Positions 25,901-37,285 of a DNA stretch of 64,000 nt are shown piece by piece. The stretch lies in assembly GCA_963693285.1 (NCBI GenBank), contig OY848917.1:15996192-16060191 (forward strand), given 5' to 3'. The position numbers and the translations under genes are program-made. Under the pieces are notes generated by a model that saw nothing but the letters and a program-made list of their open reading frames with translations, did not search any database and was not told where the DNA came from. The DNA comes from Xestospongia muta. Lineage: Eukaryota; Porifera; Demospongiae; Haplosclerida; Petrosiidae. The number at the start of each line of letters is the position of its first letter. Position 1 is the stretch's first letter.

Positions 25901-28721
25901 TTTCTGTTGAGTCATCACAATTGTGTTAGAGTTAGGATTCAAACTTGGTTAAACAATGGTTGGATGGTTTATACAGCAAATACAACACTCGGGTACACCA
26001 CAAATTGTGCTCTATTTCTTGAACATATGCTGTTATGATTACCAATTACTATGGAAATGACAGTTTATATACTTCAATAACCTAACAGAAGGGCATGCAT
26101 GTGCTTACTAGGGCTGTTCCAATAGAAGCTTCATAGTGAGAGCTGCCTTCATTGCACATGTCAGGTATCTATAATAGCTTTTATATCTAACTGTTTACAT
26201 AATCTCAACATAATCATTTACTACATGACCTGTATACTAATAAGGAAATCTGTGTAGTAACTATCTTTACTAATATCTCATCATGTATTATATGCAAATC
26301 AAATGACTAAAATCCTCAAAACCCATTGTCTAATCTAAACTGTTGAAATAGATTGGCTGTTTTTAACTAACTAAAACCAATTGGGTTGCATTTATGCCTA
26401 CAAAGGACATACATTTTTTAAAGTAATCATAAATAATAATCACAAACATATACTGTTATGATTGTCAATTACTATGGAAGTGACAGTTTATATAGTTCAA
26501 CACTACAACCAAACAGATGGGCACATATCTGTTTAGAAGGGTGGTTCTAATAAACTTCCATAATGACAACCCAAATGCATTGGTCAGGCATCTATGATAA
26601 CTATTATATCTAAATGGTTACATAATCTCAAAGCTTAGATAACAATCTACTACATGACTTGTCAATTAATATACTAATAAGGAAAACTGTGTAGTAAATA
26701 TGTTTACTAATATCTCATCTTGTATTATGTACAACTCAAATCATTATATATTGGTTATATCAAGTAATCTATTTTTAAAGTGACACACACACACACACAC
26801 ACACATACACATACAAATAATGCAGGTATTGGTTCATTATGTGAATTCGTTAATCTGTGTACAGTCTGTGTTTATTTACTAAGTATTCATTACACATCTA
26901 AAAACATCTCATTTCTTGAATAATCAGCACTAATGCATATTTGTTATCATAATATTACATCAAACATACAAAAAATATAAAGTAATGCACTGTCATCTCA
27001 GTAGTAGGACCTTGAAAAAAAATTAGTAACCATTAACAGAAACAAATTGTACAGCAACTTATAATGTTAGAAGAAATTCAATAGTTGCTTTAATATTCGA
27101 TAAGAGACTGTATTATATTACCTTGATCACAATAATGTCCAGTCCATCCTTGAAAGCAGTTACATGTGTAATTATTGTTAATAATTTCACATATCCCATG
27201 AACACAAGATGAATTACAATCAATTACAGCACCTATACCATATAGAGATAAATAACACTAAAGTTATGTTCATTTCTTATTATATTGTGTTTATATACCT
27301 TTATTGATGGGCATCAACATCATACCAACTACTAAACCATATCCAACTTCTGGTTTAGACCGAAAACCATATAGTAAAACAGACAGTGTACCATTGCCTG
27401 TGTGTACTACTGTACGTCTAGGATAACTTGTTGTCACTATCTTAGTTCCATATCCTACAATGTCCATAGATGAGTTTAATATAGCAATCCAATCGGTAAG
27501 TGGTGCTCCATCAAATAGTATGGCATCGTTAGAGAAATTCAAGGGAGTTGTTGTGATGCTGATACCGACAAAATCCATATTGAAAATAGGAAAGTCATAT
27601 CTACTAGAATACTGCTCTATAGGTGGTACTAGTATCATTATAGGATCTCCAAAGTTATCATCTAATGAACCACCAGTAGCAAATAATGCAACAATGATTG
27701 GTTTGTTTGCTTGAATGTGACAATACTGGGAAGAATTGGAAAAGAAAGTGTAATTTCCTCCTTTACTATTAATAATAACAACATTAGTTGTTGATCCGTT
27801 ACATGATATAGTTAATGTAGTATGATTTTGAGATGTCACTAGTTTTGTATATTGTCCACTTTGTCTATATTCAAAAGGTACTAGTAGAAACTGTTTACCC
27901 CAAGTTATTGTTGGTGGAATCTGTTGTGTCATATGTTCACACCAATCTACTCCAATTGGTACTTGACCACATTCATGTCCGCTGATGACAGTCAATGGTT
28001 TATTAGAGACAATACGAGTTCCTGTAAGATCAATTAATGGTGCACCAAAATAAAGAGTCTGTCCTTGATGAAGAACAAGATGATGAGGAGTACCTTTAGG
28101 AACATTTACAAGTTGATCTGTAGATGATTGAGTATCTGAAGGAAGGGACACAGCTTCTGATGGAGTGATGATAATATTAATGTCATTATCACATCCAACA
28201 AGTAGTATTTGACTTGATCCAACATTGCTTGTTGGAGATACTGCATAGTATTCATACTTAGTGATATTATAGTCACGACAAGGTAAGACAAGATATTCTC
28301 CACGACTTCCTGAAAGCCAATTAAATGAACTTACAGCAATTGGTTTGTCACTTCTAACATGAATACTTCTGTTACGATTATCATAAGTGGTAGATTCAGA
28401 CATCACATTTTTGTCTGTGAGAGTGACAATTGGAGCGTTATTTGGCGATAATATTGATCTGTATAAAGTAGTCTCTGGTGTCGTGATTTTTACAGACACA
28501 TTATTACTAGTAGTAGATATGGCCAGAGCTAATAGACCACTTGTACTCCCAGCATTTATCAATAGTCCAAAGTAGAAGTCAGTACCATAGTTAGTGAAGT
28601 TAGTTCCAGTACATCTTGGTACTAAGAAGAAATTACACAATTATGCAACAATATTAACTAATTATGACATACCTACAACAAGAAACAACAGTGATATGAA
28701 CATCACTACAAACTGTGACAT
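16579..28721 (-). CDS. Receptor-like gene copy 3: signal peptide, IgGFc domain, EGF, 24 cbEGF, TM, tail
   Basis: Longest member. Signal peptide exon 28673-28721 ([16 protein letters not shown]); IgGFc exon 27299-28621; classical EGF 27122-27232; 24 cbEGF exons from 25077 to 17331; stalk 17184-17248; TM 17061-17124; tail 16579-16949. All predicted junctions are GT-AG and in phase. The product would be about 1,670 residues with an EGF rod twice as long as copy 2. The extra length comes from repeated copying of a five-exon block (see separate entry). A MITE-like element sits in one intron (22411-22644) without touching exons. Confidence 0.8.
17331..25077 (-). CDS. Twenty-four calcium-binding EGF exons, copy 3
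   Basis: Transcript order: 24955-25077, 24781-24903, 24314-24436, 24061-24180, 23638-23760, 23401-23523, 23229-23351, 22763-22885, 22268-22387, 21844-21966, 21608-21730, 21434-21556, 20968-21090, 20712-20831, 20288-20410, 20051-20173, 19879-20001, 19586-19708, 19318-19440, 18259-18381, 18044-18166, 17872-17994, 17526-17648, 17331-17453. Lengths are 123 bp except three of 120 bp, always the same domain type (KLVNTF-C). Every exon starts D-I/V/F-N-E-C and is phase 1-1. The last exon (17331-17453) is the intact version of the one truncated in copy 2. Confidence 0.82.
19879..24903 (-). repeat. Five-exon EGF block in tandem copies within copy 3
   Basis: The run repeats as 19879-21090, 21434-22885 and 23229-24436, plus a partial fourth starting with 24781. 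Period is about 1.55 kb, or 1.8 kb where a MITE is present. Each unit contains the same five EGF types in the same order, and the introns are nearly identical too, so the amplification is recent and happened at DNA level by unequal exchange. Copies 2 and 4 contain one unit of this block. Confidence 0.85.
22411..22644. mobile_element. MITE-like element with long inverted repeats
   Basis: About 234 bp whose ends are inverted copies over about 85 bp (left starts GTGACCTGATTTGCAAAAAG, right end is the complement with GTGACTGGATTTGCAAAAAG). The other repeat units of the EGF block have uninterrupted TTAATTAATTTATTATATC here, so the insertion is clear. No coding capacity. Confidence 0.75.
27299..28621 (-). 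CDS. IgGFc-binding-type domain exon, copy 3
   Basis: 441 codons. N-terminal 80 residues ([32 protein letters not shown]) match copy 4 and are unlike copies 1 and 2, including different spacing. After the invariant [16 protein letters not shown] segment the sequence switches to copy-2-like residues ([26 protein letters not shown]), then becomes copy-4-like again near the end (INKG). Unique changes: [27 protein letters not shown] and an insertion [12 protein letters not shown]. These sit in predicted loops, as expected of a variable binding surface. Confidence 0.82.
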
Positions 28722-28825
28722 TGTGATGAAGTTAATCGCACTGTAATCTCTAGACGAGTTGCTCTGATTTTAATAACAACAAAATTAACAATTGTTAATA
28801 ATTAATTAACATAGTTCTTCCCATT

Positions 28826-28866
28826 TACCACGCCCAGTCAAGGAATGTCATATCGTGGCAACCAAC
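28826..28866 (-). promoter_or_regulatory. Conserved proximal promoter block, copy 3
   Basis: GGGCGTGG on the minus strand at 28828-28835, a better KLF/Sp site than the GGGTGTGG of copies 1 and 2, about 107 bases from the ATG. The flanking dyad is degenerate (TTGCCACGATATGACA). A transposable element begins only about 40 bases further upstream. Confidence 0.45.
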
Positions 28867-29014
28867 GAACGTCCTAGTCAAGGCGTAGCCTGACCCTCTC
28901 TTGTCGGAGGGTCAGGAAAACTACGCACACTAAACTTGTTCTGCTGCAAAATTTTTGCAGCAAAGAAAGTGACGTCTGCTGCAAGGGAAGTGACATCATT
29001 ATCTATCAATCAAC

Positions 29015-29206
29015 ATGGCTGACATTATAGAAAAAGTAGAGAGGCGCCTTGGGTTTATTCTAAAAGAAAAACAGAGGGAAGTAATTGCTGCTTTTGTTAA
29101 AGGGAATGATGTCTTTGCTGTGGTACCTACTGGATTTGGTAAAACACTATTGGTCAGTACAGATAATGCAGTCATCAGCATTGTTAACACTTTTGCAAGT
29201 GCTTGA
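29015..29206 (+). pseudogene. RecQ/DEAD-type helicase N-terminal fragment inside the TIR element
   Basis: 63 codons: MADIIEKVERRLGFILKEKQ followed by REVIAAFVKGNDVFAVVPTGFGKT. The Q-motif-like LKEKQREV and Walker A PTGFGKT are those of superfamily 2 helicases of RecQ type. The frame then leaves homology (LLVSTDNAVIS) and stops, so only about 45 residues of a helicase domain are present. GTAAAACA directly after PTGFG could be a captured intron start. Upstream sequence may be the captured promoter. Not a functional helicase. Confidence 0.65.
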
Positions 29207-29533
29207 CTCCAATCTCTCAAATCTGTATAGTGCTGAGACACATTCTATACTTACACAAAAAACACACATTCAGTTGAACTTGCACTTGAGAGTAATATGA
29301 ATATTCCCTTGATAGCTTCCAGCACCCTGCATGATGCATGTGATATAAGCCATGCATGTATTATACTAATAAAATAGCTATATAGTTAGCCATTCCTGAA
29401 CTGTCCTTGGTCATGCAGAAATTTGAAGGATTACTGCCTATCACTCACCAGCATCCCCTTCCAGCTCTACAAATCCAGTAGTAATAATATTTATAGCTAC
29501 TAGCTGTTCACGTTTCATGCTGATCATGAGCTT

Positions 29534-29740
29534 CTTACCTTGAGCTCTTCTTTGGTATAAGCATTTGGAGTAGCAACCATATATACAAACATGTCATTCC
29601 ATGCCACATTTGGAACCTGGTTAGTCTCTGCCTGCTTAGTCTCTGCCTGCCAAGCTTACTTGGAATTGCATATGGATCCTTCCTGAGGACAACTTCAGTT
29701 ATCTTATCAGTGCATCTTTGCTTGGATTCTGCAGACAAAC
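29534..29740 (-). pseudogene. Second captured gene fragment inside the TIR element
   Basis: Minus-strand exon-like stretch: KITEVVLRKDPYAIPSK, then a short internal duplication (gcagagactaa twice) and in another frame VPNVAWNDMFVYMVATPNAY, TKEELK followed by GTAAGA. W..DM..Y....P..YTKEEL resembles animal proteins of SWIM/YqaJ-recombinase type found in repeat-rich invertebrate genomes; recognition is tentative. A frameshift at the duplication makes it non-functional. Confidence 0.35.
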
Positions 29741-30189
29741 AACTATAATACTCTCATACTTGCTCCATCATAACAATTGTTATAGTGACCATCTGCAACG
29801 TGAGTGGTCGTTGCCTCGCAAGATGGTGGTTAGCAACGGTTGCCACGAGGCGATGACGTAATTGCATGCTCTCCATACAGTGTCACTTTTAATTTCACAG
29901 CCGCTCGGTACACATGTTGCAGCCCCACCCGAAGCCATTCAGCTCAGAACAAGTTTAGTGTATGTAGTTTCCCTGACCCTCTGGCACATGAGGGTCAGGC
30001 CACGCCTTGACTACGAACGTCCAGTGTTGCTTTTGACCATACAAACCTATCGTAATTTTTGGGGAGGAAAATGCCTGGAGACTCTATTATTTAAAAGTTA
30101 CACTTGCACGGATTTATGTAGGGCCATTCAAAATGATTTTCTGAACATTTACTAATATTTATTAAATTATTATTTCCTCAATATAAATA

Positions 30190-31505
30190 TAAAGAAATGT
30201 CTGTTATTAATACCTGGACACGTCCTTTTATCATCTTTTAACATATCTCCTTAATGACAGTAGTGGATAAATGATCCATTGGTATTTGTACATATCTCTT
30301 CACATCCACCATTGAAGATAGAAGGGGATATACAATGATCTCATTTCATCAATAATGTACACATCAAAATAATTTCAAACAGTCCATTTATTTTTAAAAA
30401 TGAAGTTATCAAGGGATGGTTCTTACCAATGCAAGTACACACACACAAACACATATATATATACATGGTTGTCATAAAAAAGAATCATTCAACAGTGTTG
30501 TTACAATAATGATCACATTCTCCATTGTTAGTGTTACATTTATTGATATGTAGTCAATGTATAATAATACAGCGGTATAAACAACAACATATGTCTGGTG
30601 AATCATTTATGTTGGTATTTATAAAATAAACAAAGAAATCTAAACTATATCATGACCACTTTTTATCTGTAATTATCTTTTTATAATTTTGTTAGAGCAC
30701 ACGTACACACACACAAATAAGTATGTTCAAACAGTCCTACATTATAGACAATAAGTTATAGTGTAATATGACTGAACTGTTTATATTGGCAGTGCTTTAT
30801 TCTCATCTACATAGGAATCATGATCAACTGCTATCTTGTATCCTAAATGACATCCACAATGATAACTTCCTGCTTTGTTTATACATGTTTGCTCACATTT
30901 TCCATTCTTAATAGAACATTATTAATATTAATTGTTCTCATGGGAATACTAGTAATGTTAGCATCAGTTGTTGTTGATAACACTATTTGTGATTGTTGTT
31001 TATAGTAATGTGTGCTAGAAGAAAATGTAGTGAAGTGTATAGAGTTATTGATGGTCTCTCTCTCTTTAATTTGACAATGCTGTATGCATGGTGATTGAGT
31101 GAATGAAAATGTTTGAAAGAATGTTATAATAATTGGTTTAATTGATGTTGTTGTCTTAGGTACTACTGATGATGTGTGAATTGAATAAAGTGTTGTGTGT
31201 TGTTGTTTAAGTTATTCAAGTCAAATTACAAGACAAACTGAAGCAATTACATGTACATTACAACACAAACAATTCTTGTTACAATTATCTGTAAAACATG
31301 ACATCAGATCTAGTGATAGTAAAGAACAATACACTGTGATAGATGTTGTGCGGTTACATTGACAACTACTTGAATATATTTCTTCACTACCTGTTTAAGT
31401 AAGATAAATAAGAATTCACATTGACAAGCTGAACAGTAGTACTTGGTTGGCTTTCACCAGTCACAAAAACAACAGCAGAACAAGAAGAACCAGTCTCATT
31501 TTCGT
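30190..31505 (-). pseudogene. Relic of another EGF gene
   Basis: EGF fragments at about 30930-30800 (CHLGYKIAVDHDS-type end, no intact start), 30550-30480 and 30330-30215 ([15 protein letters not shown] then a stop and frameshift). At 31500-31440 there is a signal-peptide-like start MRLVLLVLLLFL followed by TGA. Order on the minus strand is signal-like exon then EGFs, as in the intact genes, but no IgGFc domain is detectable. It probably represents a fifth, dead gene copy. Confidence 0.5.
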
Positions 31506-32227
31506 TATCTGCTAACGATATCAATCGTGGCTATAAAGATTATATATCGTATATGTCTTTTTATATTGACACATTTTTGTAGCATTTCACTATTACAACA
31601 AAAAGCAGATAAGTAAGTAAGTTGTCTACAACCAATCAGTTTTCATAATACAACTCAGTTGCCTAGCATATATTAGGCATTGATGACATTAAATTTACTG
31701 TACTATACAGTGACACATAAGTGCTTTCATTCAGAGGTCAACAAAATAAGATAGCAATTCATTTTTGCATTTTTACTTTTATAAGTCCCCTACTAAATAG
31801 GTATAGATAGTACAAAACACAACATAAACTTTTCAGATGCAAAGTCAACCTACAATACATCTTGATTGATAATAATATGGAATATTAATTTCTTTAAAGT
31901 AATCTATAAAGGAAATAAAAAAGACAAATCGAAAATGACTCACAAAAGATTTTAAAAAAATACAACAACAATAAAGGTAGTAATAACATTAAGATTTTTT
32001 GTAACTGCAATGAAAGTTTTAGCTACAGTATATTGTCTGTGATTCCAACAAAAATCAGCACATAATATAAACATAACAGCTATATCATAGCAAATATTAA
32101 GTTATGTATTTATTGAAACCTGTTAATATTATCAAAACAAACATGACAAGACAAAAAATATTAAACCAACAGCATTAGCTGAGAGATCCTACATAAGTAA
32201 TTATACACAATCAATAATTTGTTGCAA

Positions 32228-32268
32228 TAATAATAATAATAACAACAACAATAATAACAATAATTGTA
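32228..32268. repeat. (AAT/AAC)n microsatellite
   Basis: Trinucleotide run, also present in the duplicated copy at 55264-55312. The preceding stretch 31510-32225 shows no coding signal. Confidence 0.9.
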
Positions 32269-32329
32269 ATAATGTTACCTTATCATCTAATTATGAAAGG
32301 AAAGTCAATAATATAGTTCAAGTTAACTT

Positions 32330-34060
32330 ATATTCTTGACAAGTCTAATTGTCTGTATAACCAACATCGCAGACACATTGAAATAATCCCTCAGTATTAT
32401 TATAATATATTGTACAACTGTTGTCTTGTGAGTCATGTTAATAACCTCCATTATTATTGGAACACTTGACAGTAAGTAAAAACAATATCATTAGAAAAAT
32501 AGAAACTAATTTCTTACCAATATATGTAGTGTTGTCAGAGCTCAAGATGTAGCCTTGGCTACAATGACAAACACCCATTCATATTGTTACAACTAACTGA
32601 GCAAAGAGATTACTTAGAAAACCTTTATCACATTATACCTACCATTGTCAATGAGGCATTCATTTATGTCTATAGACATAAGAAAAAACAGTTAATACAA
32701 TAACAAAATATGAAGCTGGGTAACATCATGTATATCTATTTTAGATTTATCTAATAATGTGGCTTGTATATTAAGAGTTAACATATTTTTAAGATTGTGC
32801 TTTAGAGTTGATTAGGAAAGAGATGGAAATAATGTCAATTTAATAAAATATACAAAAGACATTTAGAGTAGAAACATGAATAGGCTGTTACGTTATACTA
32901 ACTAGACTTACCCAGGCAAGAGTTAATACTAGAAATTTCGAATCTACTGTAACATTGACAAAAAATGATCCATTAGCATTAAGACATCATATCCTTGTCC
33001 TTACAATATACACTACATTTACAATTGTCATTACCTTTAAAGCATTTGTCAATATCAGGCAAGAGGGACGTGTAATGAGACTGTGCTATACTACTTTTAA
33101 TTTACCAACACATATCACGTTGTCACTATCAAGTTCATAACCTTGACTACAGCTACAGTTATAATAGCCTGGAGTATTGATACATGTAGACACACAGTCG
33201 TCACCATCATATTCGCAGGAACATCCTCCATTTTCTTAAGACAATCATAATAGAAATAAACAAATTGTTACAATGAAGTGATATTTACTAAAACAAGCAG
33301 AATTGTCACGATTGTCCAGTATATATATCCCATTTGTGCAGTATATATATCCCTATTGTCCAGTATAAATATCCCTTTATGAACATTCAAATGTACCATC
33401 AATGATAGTACTTTTTTGCTGGTAATAATGTGCCATTTCAGTACATTCATCAATGTCTATAAAATTTTAATTCTAAAATTTATGAAAATACAAAAAATTA
33501 TCAATGCATTTTCTTTCATTTTGTGGATCCAACTTACATTCATTCTTACAACTATGACATTATGAGATACAGTTACTTATACTGGGATCACACACACATC
33601 CTCCATTATCAGTTATACAATCATAAACATCTGAAATGACAGACACTTGAGTTATTAAGCATATAAAGTTTAACATACCAATACTTGAAGTATTATCAGT
33701 ATGCAACATGTATCCTTCAAGCATAGACACTCAAACTGTCCATGAATGATCATACATACACGCTCACAGTTGTGTAAGCCATCATCACATTCATTAATAT
33801 CTATTAACAACTGAAATTGCATTATATATAGGACATTCTAGATGTAATACAACAATCTCATTAAAATTGTTGGAGTATATATCTTCAAAACATTGTGGCA
33901 GTGTTCCTGACCATATTCCATTGCCTGTCATTTTAAGTAAACATATCATGTGAAAAGTATCCTTAAGTACACTGAATAACAAGAGATTGATTGAACAGAT
34001 TGCCTTCATTGTGATTATAGTGTGAATTTGGAGGTAGTAAAAGCATTTCCACAAGAAACT
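32330..34060 (-). pseudogene. Decayed EGF/Sushi gene
   Basis: Minus strand, 5' to 3': a Sushi (CCP) end near 33960-33870 (TGNGIWSGTLPQCFEDI), an EGF at 33807-33680 (DINECDDGLHNCERVC) with a one-base frameshift before the last cysteines, further fragments near 33630-33590 and 33450-33280, a nearly complete EGF at 33230-33110 (ENGGCSCEYDGDDC, CINTPGYYNCSCSQGYELDS) and fragments at 32600-32515 and 32470-32330. Most exons lack a start, a cysteine or the frame. Probably once a separate EGF/Sushi surface protein. Confidence 0.55.
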
Positions 34061-34439
34061 ACTATAAGTAATATATATATACCATTTAGACTACATTATT
34101 GTGCATGAGTAGTTTAGTCCATTGTCAATATATCTATAATTATCTATAAACTGTAAACATCATTACCAAATCATATACAATTCTTATTAACCAACACAAA
34201 CAAATTCCACTACATGTAACATGTCTCTAAAACTTATCAATGAAGACCTTGTCCTTGGATTGAAATGGTTCAACAACTATTAAAGAGAAAACAAATTTTG
34301 ATAACATATATGAGCAAATGATGAAGTATGTTATGGCTGCTATAAATCTCACTTTATATATTGTTAGAAGAAAATAGTTCAATCAGCACTAAAAGAGACT
34401 TCAAAGAGTTAGTTAGCACCTTTGAACATTTAAGACTTA

Positions 34440-35935
34440 GCCACGGGTGAAGATATTACTTATGCAACAGTGACAAGAAAAATTATAGCTGTTGGGCTTA
34501 AGCTACTGAATAAAGAACCGCTTCTCTTAACAACAGTTAACGACATTTTCACTAAGTACATTTGTAGTATTGTTAGATATATGAAATATGAAGGTAAGGT
34601 AGATGGAAATACATTAGTCACACAAGATGGATTCTCATGCAACAAGCTAGTAACCTTAAACACCACGTTGGGTTTACAAGTAAAGTTCATAACTATGGTA
34701 CATTAATTCATTAACCAAACAGTGATCTCCTCACTATTGTTCCTAAATTGTTATAAAAAATTAGAGATCTGGAAACCAAATCATCTAATGCTATTTTATA
34801 GATAATAGTACACCTACCAAAAAAACTACACTTATGAAGTTTTAGGCAACATTAATAATCATATTCTTTCAACAATAATTGCATTTATGTCAGCTGATGC
34901 TAAAACACATTTTGATCTTTCCAACCTTAATATCAAAATGTTAATTGAACAAATAGATCCACATTTGTGAAAAGCTGTTTGCCATTTAATGCAGTCAGTA
35001 TCAGAGAATAGGGGTACATCAAAGTATCTGAACCAGCATCAAACACATGTCAAATTATGAGAATAGATTGCTTCTTTTTATTTTCAGCACGTTTGCATAC
35101 TCTTATAACTGACATTGTAGAGAGTCAAGGTGGGTCAGTGACTCAACGCTTCTAATTAGAATCCTTAATAGATGTGGAATTTGCTCATCAGCAGATGTTT
35201 TATTCAGCTTTATACAACACAAGGTACCATTGGGAAAGCAACATTCCTAAGATACTTCTATTAATAAGCATCATTTATAACATCTGGTAATCTGAATTGG
35301 CAGGAGCACTGGTAGACACTGGTGTGGAAAATGACAATTATGAAATTGATTTTTAACATTTGTTCATTTAATAGGCTTTTTATCATTTATTCATTTAATA
35401 GGCACTGTTTATAAGAAACATGCAACAGGTTTTGAGACTTCAACTCCAGAAGCACATTATTGTACATTATTGATATTCAAAACATCAAAGAACAACAAAT
35501 GACACCAGGCCAAAAAATATTTGGTACTGATTAAAATTTGAAAAATAAAATGCATGATACCATCAATTGATGCCTTGTATCTCTGTTGCATTGTCTATAT
35601 GTGGTAACAAGCTACCTTAAACACATTGGTTCCTTAACCTATTACTGATTATGTATGGGCATTAGATGAAACAAATACTAACCTTGAGGTTATCTGGGAC
35701 ACTGCTGACATGCTAGCAGTTCATCAAAGAGTTGACACATCACTTAAAGGGTGCAATTACAAGGCAGGATGTACAGCATCAAAATGGTCCTGCAAAAACA
35801 GGCATACTTTGCTCTGAAGGATATCAATGCATAAATTGTAAAAACAGAAAAAAATTAACTATTCAAACAGATATATCTGGGACACAGTATATGGTAATAG
35901 AAGAAATCTATGACTCAAATGATGATGTTCAATAA
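34440..35935 (+). pseudogene. Degenerate mobile-element ORF with CXC (tesmin/TSO1-like) motif
   Basis: Plus-strand coding-like pieces in shifting frames: TRKIIAVGLKLLNKEPLLLT at 34470, ADAKTHFDLSNLNIKMLIEQ near 34890, LITDIVESQGGSVTQ near 35100 and GCNYKAGCTASK..SCKN then CSEGYQCINCKNRK near 35750-35860. The last resembles the cysteine-rich CXC repeat (C-x-C-x4-C..C-x-C..C-x4-C-x2-C) found at the end of long repeat-family proteins in invertebrate genomes, with some cysteines lost. Several stops and frameshifts. Family assignment tentative. Confidence 0.45.
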
Positions 35936-36728
35936 ATTTGTAGACTGCTTTAACAATGGCAATGATAACACCCACATGTACCAAGACACAGTGCTAAATG
36001 ATGAAAACCAAGATTAATAGTACTAGTATTCAACGTCAGTTAAATTACTTATAGTTTGGTGTGTAATGACTACTTTATATTGTTGTATACATCAGTGTAT
36101 TCAAAAGTCATGATTCTTTGAACCAAGTAAAAATCATTTTTGACAAAGAAATTACATTGTAACTTTATATACTGATCCAATAGAGTTAAAGTTGAGTCAT
36201 CTCCTACTCTGTCAATACAATCCACCAATGAGATGGTACCTGACTAAAAAACAGAAGACCGACCGAGTATTTTAACAAGGGAATCTTGGAATTGAGAACT
36301 ATAATAATATTATTTTCTGTTTGTATTTAAGTTCACGAGCTTCCTGTTTCTCTCTGGTGTAATTGTTGGTTGTTAGTGTTATAATTGAGAATTGAGTTTT
36401 TACATACCAGTATATCAAGTTACACATGAGAGATTAATGAATATAAGTATGAATGTATTGTTAATTCCGAGAAATATGTATATATGTATGATATATGATA
36501 TTGTATGTGACAATTAAAAGGATGAATAGTAAGACTTTGTCACTCATATCTTAATTGAAGCCTTGGCACTAAATTATCTGGTTGCTCCAGGAACTTTCCA
36601 GTATATTGATATTGTCATATCATCTAAATTAATGTGGATTGAGTGTGTCTATGGTCAGTAGTAGTCCACACAGGGCTATAAACATATTTATATAGTATTA
36701 CAATTTATGTTTAATTCATAACTATTAA

Positions 36729-36740
36729 ACTATATAAGGA
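36729..36740 (+). promoter_or_regulatory. TATA box of the small secreted-protein gene
   Basis: CTATATAAGG about 110 bases upstream of the ATG at 36842, the best TATA consensus in the window. The 36000-36720 stretch shows no coding signal. Confidence 0.55.
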
Positions 36741-36841
36741 CAAATACACTTCCGTATGTATCAGTTTTTCTAGCCGGGAGTCGCTCTCGATTAAATTGAT
36801 TCCAGGAAAATTCGCAACTTCATGTAACTGATACTACAATT

Positions 36842-37285
36842 ATGAAGACGTTCTACATTGCTGCTATACTTATGTTCATCATTTTGTATGCCATTCCAGC
36901 TGGTGCAAATGTTATGACTCGGCAGAGCACCAACTGCACTGACGCAGATTTACGGTCATATGAAACTGCTTCCGATGCATTTTCAGCTTGTCGAAGCTCT
37001 ATAGAATGCCAGTCAGGTCAAACCTACTGTCAGTGTTGCCGTGGATCGAACAATTCTTGCTGTGATCACTTTTATACTGCGGCCAGCATATATTCTCGAT
37101 GCGGCGGTCCCACCTCGGAAACAAAATTTCTTAATCCAAAATTAGTTGTAATCAACCTCAACTTTAACCGTGAATTAATATGTTTTAAAGGTGCTAGTAC
37201 TAGTGATGGAGCTACTTCGTATGTTAGTGCTGTCATGGTTGGGTTAATGTTGGCTGTAGCTGTTCCCATACAGTACATCTTGTGA
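36842..37285 (+). CDS. Small secreted cysteine-rich protein, possibly GPI-anchored
   Basis: Open frame of 147 residues. Residues 1-22 form a clear signal peptide (MKTFYIAAILMFIILYAIPA). The mature part has a cysteine-rich core (NCTDADLRS, FSACRSS, ECQSGQTYCQCCRGSNNSCC, SRCGG), then a linker, and ends in SDGATSYVSAVMVG followed by a hydrophobic end (LMLAVAVPIQYIL) typical of a GPI-attachment signal. Residues of about 37090-37190 (TKFLNPKLVVINLNFNRELICF) differ in composition and end TTTTAAAG, so they could be a retained in-frame intron. No family recognised. Base composition is less AT-rich than its surroundings and there is a good TATA box upstream, supporting a real gene. Confidence 0.7.
   Translation: MKTFYIAAILMFIILYAIPAGANVMTRQSTNCTDADLRSYETASDAFSACRSSIECQSGQTYCQCCRGSNNSCCDHFYTAASIYSRCGGPTSETKFLNPKLVVINLNFNRELICFKGASTSDGATSYVSAVMVGLMLAVAVPIQYIL

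Larger units (their letters stand above)
28875..30013. mobile_element. 1.14-kb TIR element with 9-bp target duplication carrying gene fragments
   Basis: Inverted termini of about 69 bp beginning TAGTCAAGGCGT; each contains an inner palindrome CCTGACCCTC..GAGGGTCAGG. The element is bounded by a perfect direct repeat CGAACGTCC at 28866-28874 and 30014-30022. Inside are a helicase-like first exon on the plus strand and a different exon-like fragment on the minus strand; no transposase is present. A 9-bp duplication with long TIRs and captured host fragments is the pattern of non-autonomous Mutator-like (Pack-MULE) elements; the superfamily assignment is inference. A shared but truncated copy is at 54623-55190. 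Confidence 0.8.
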
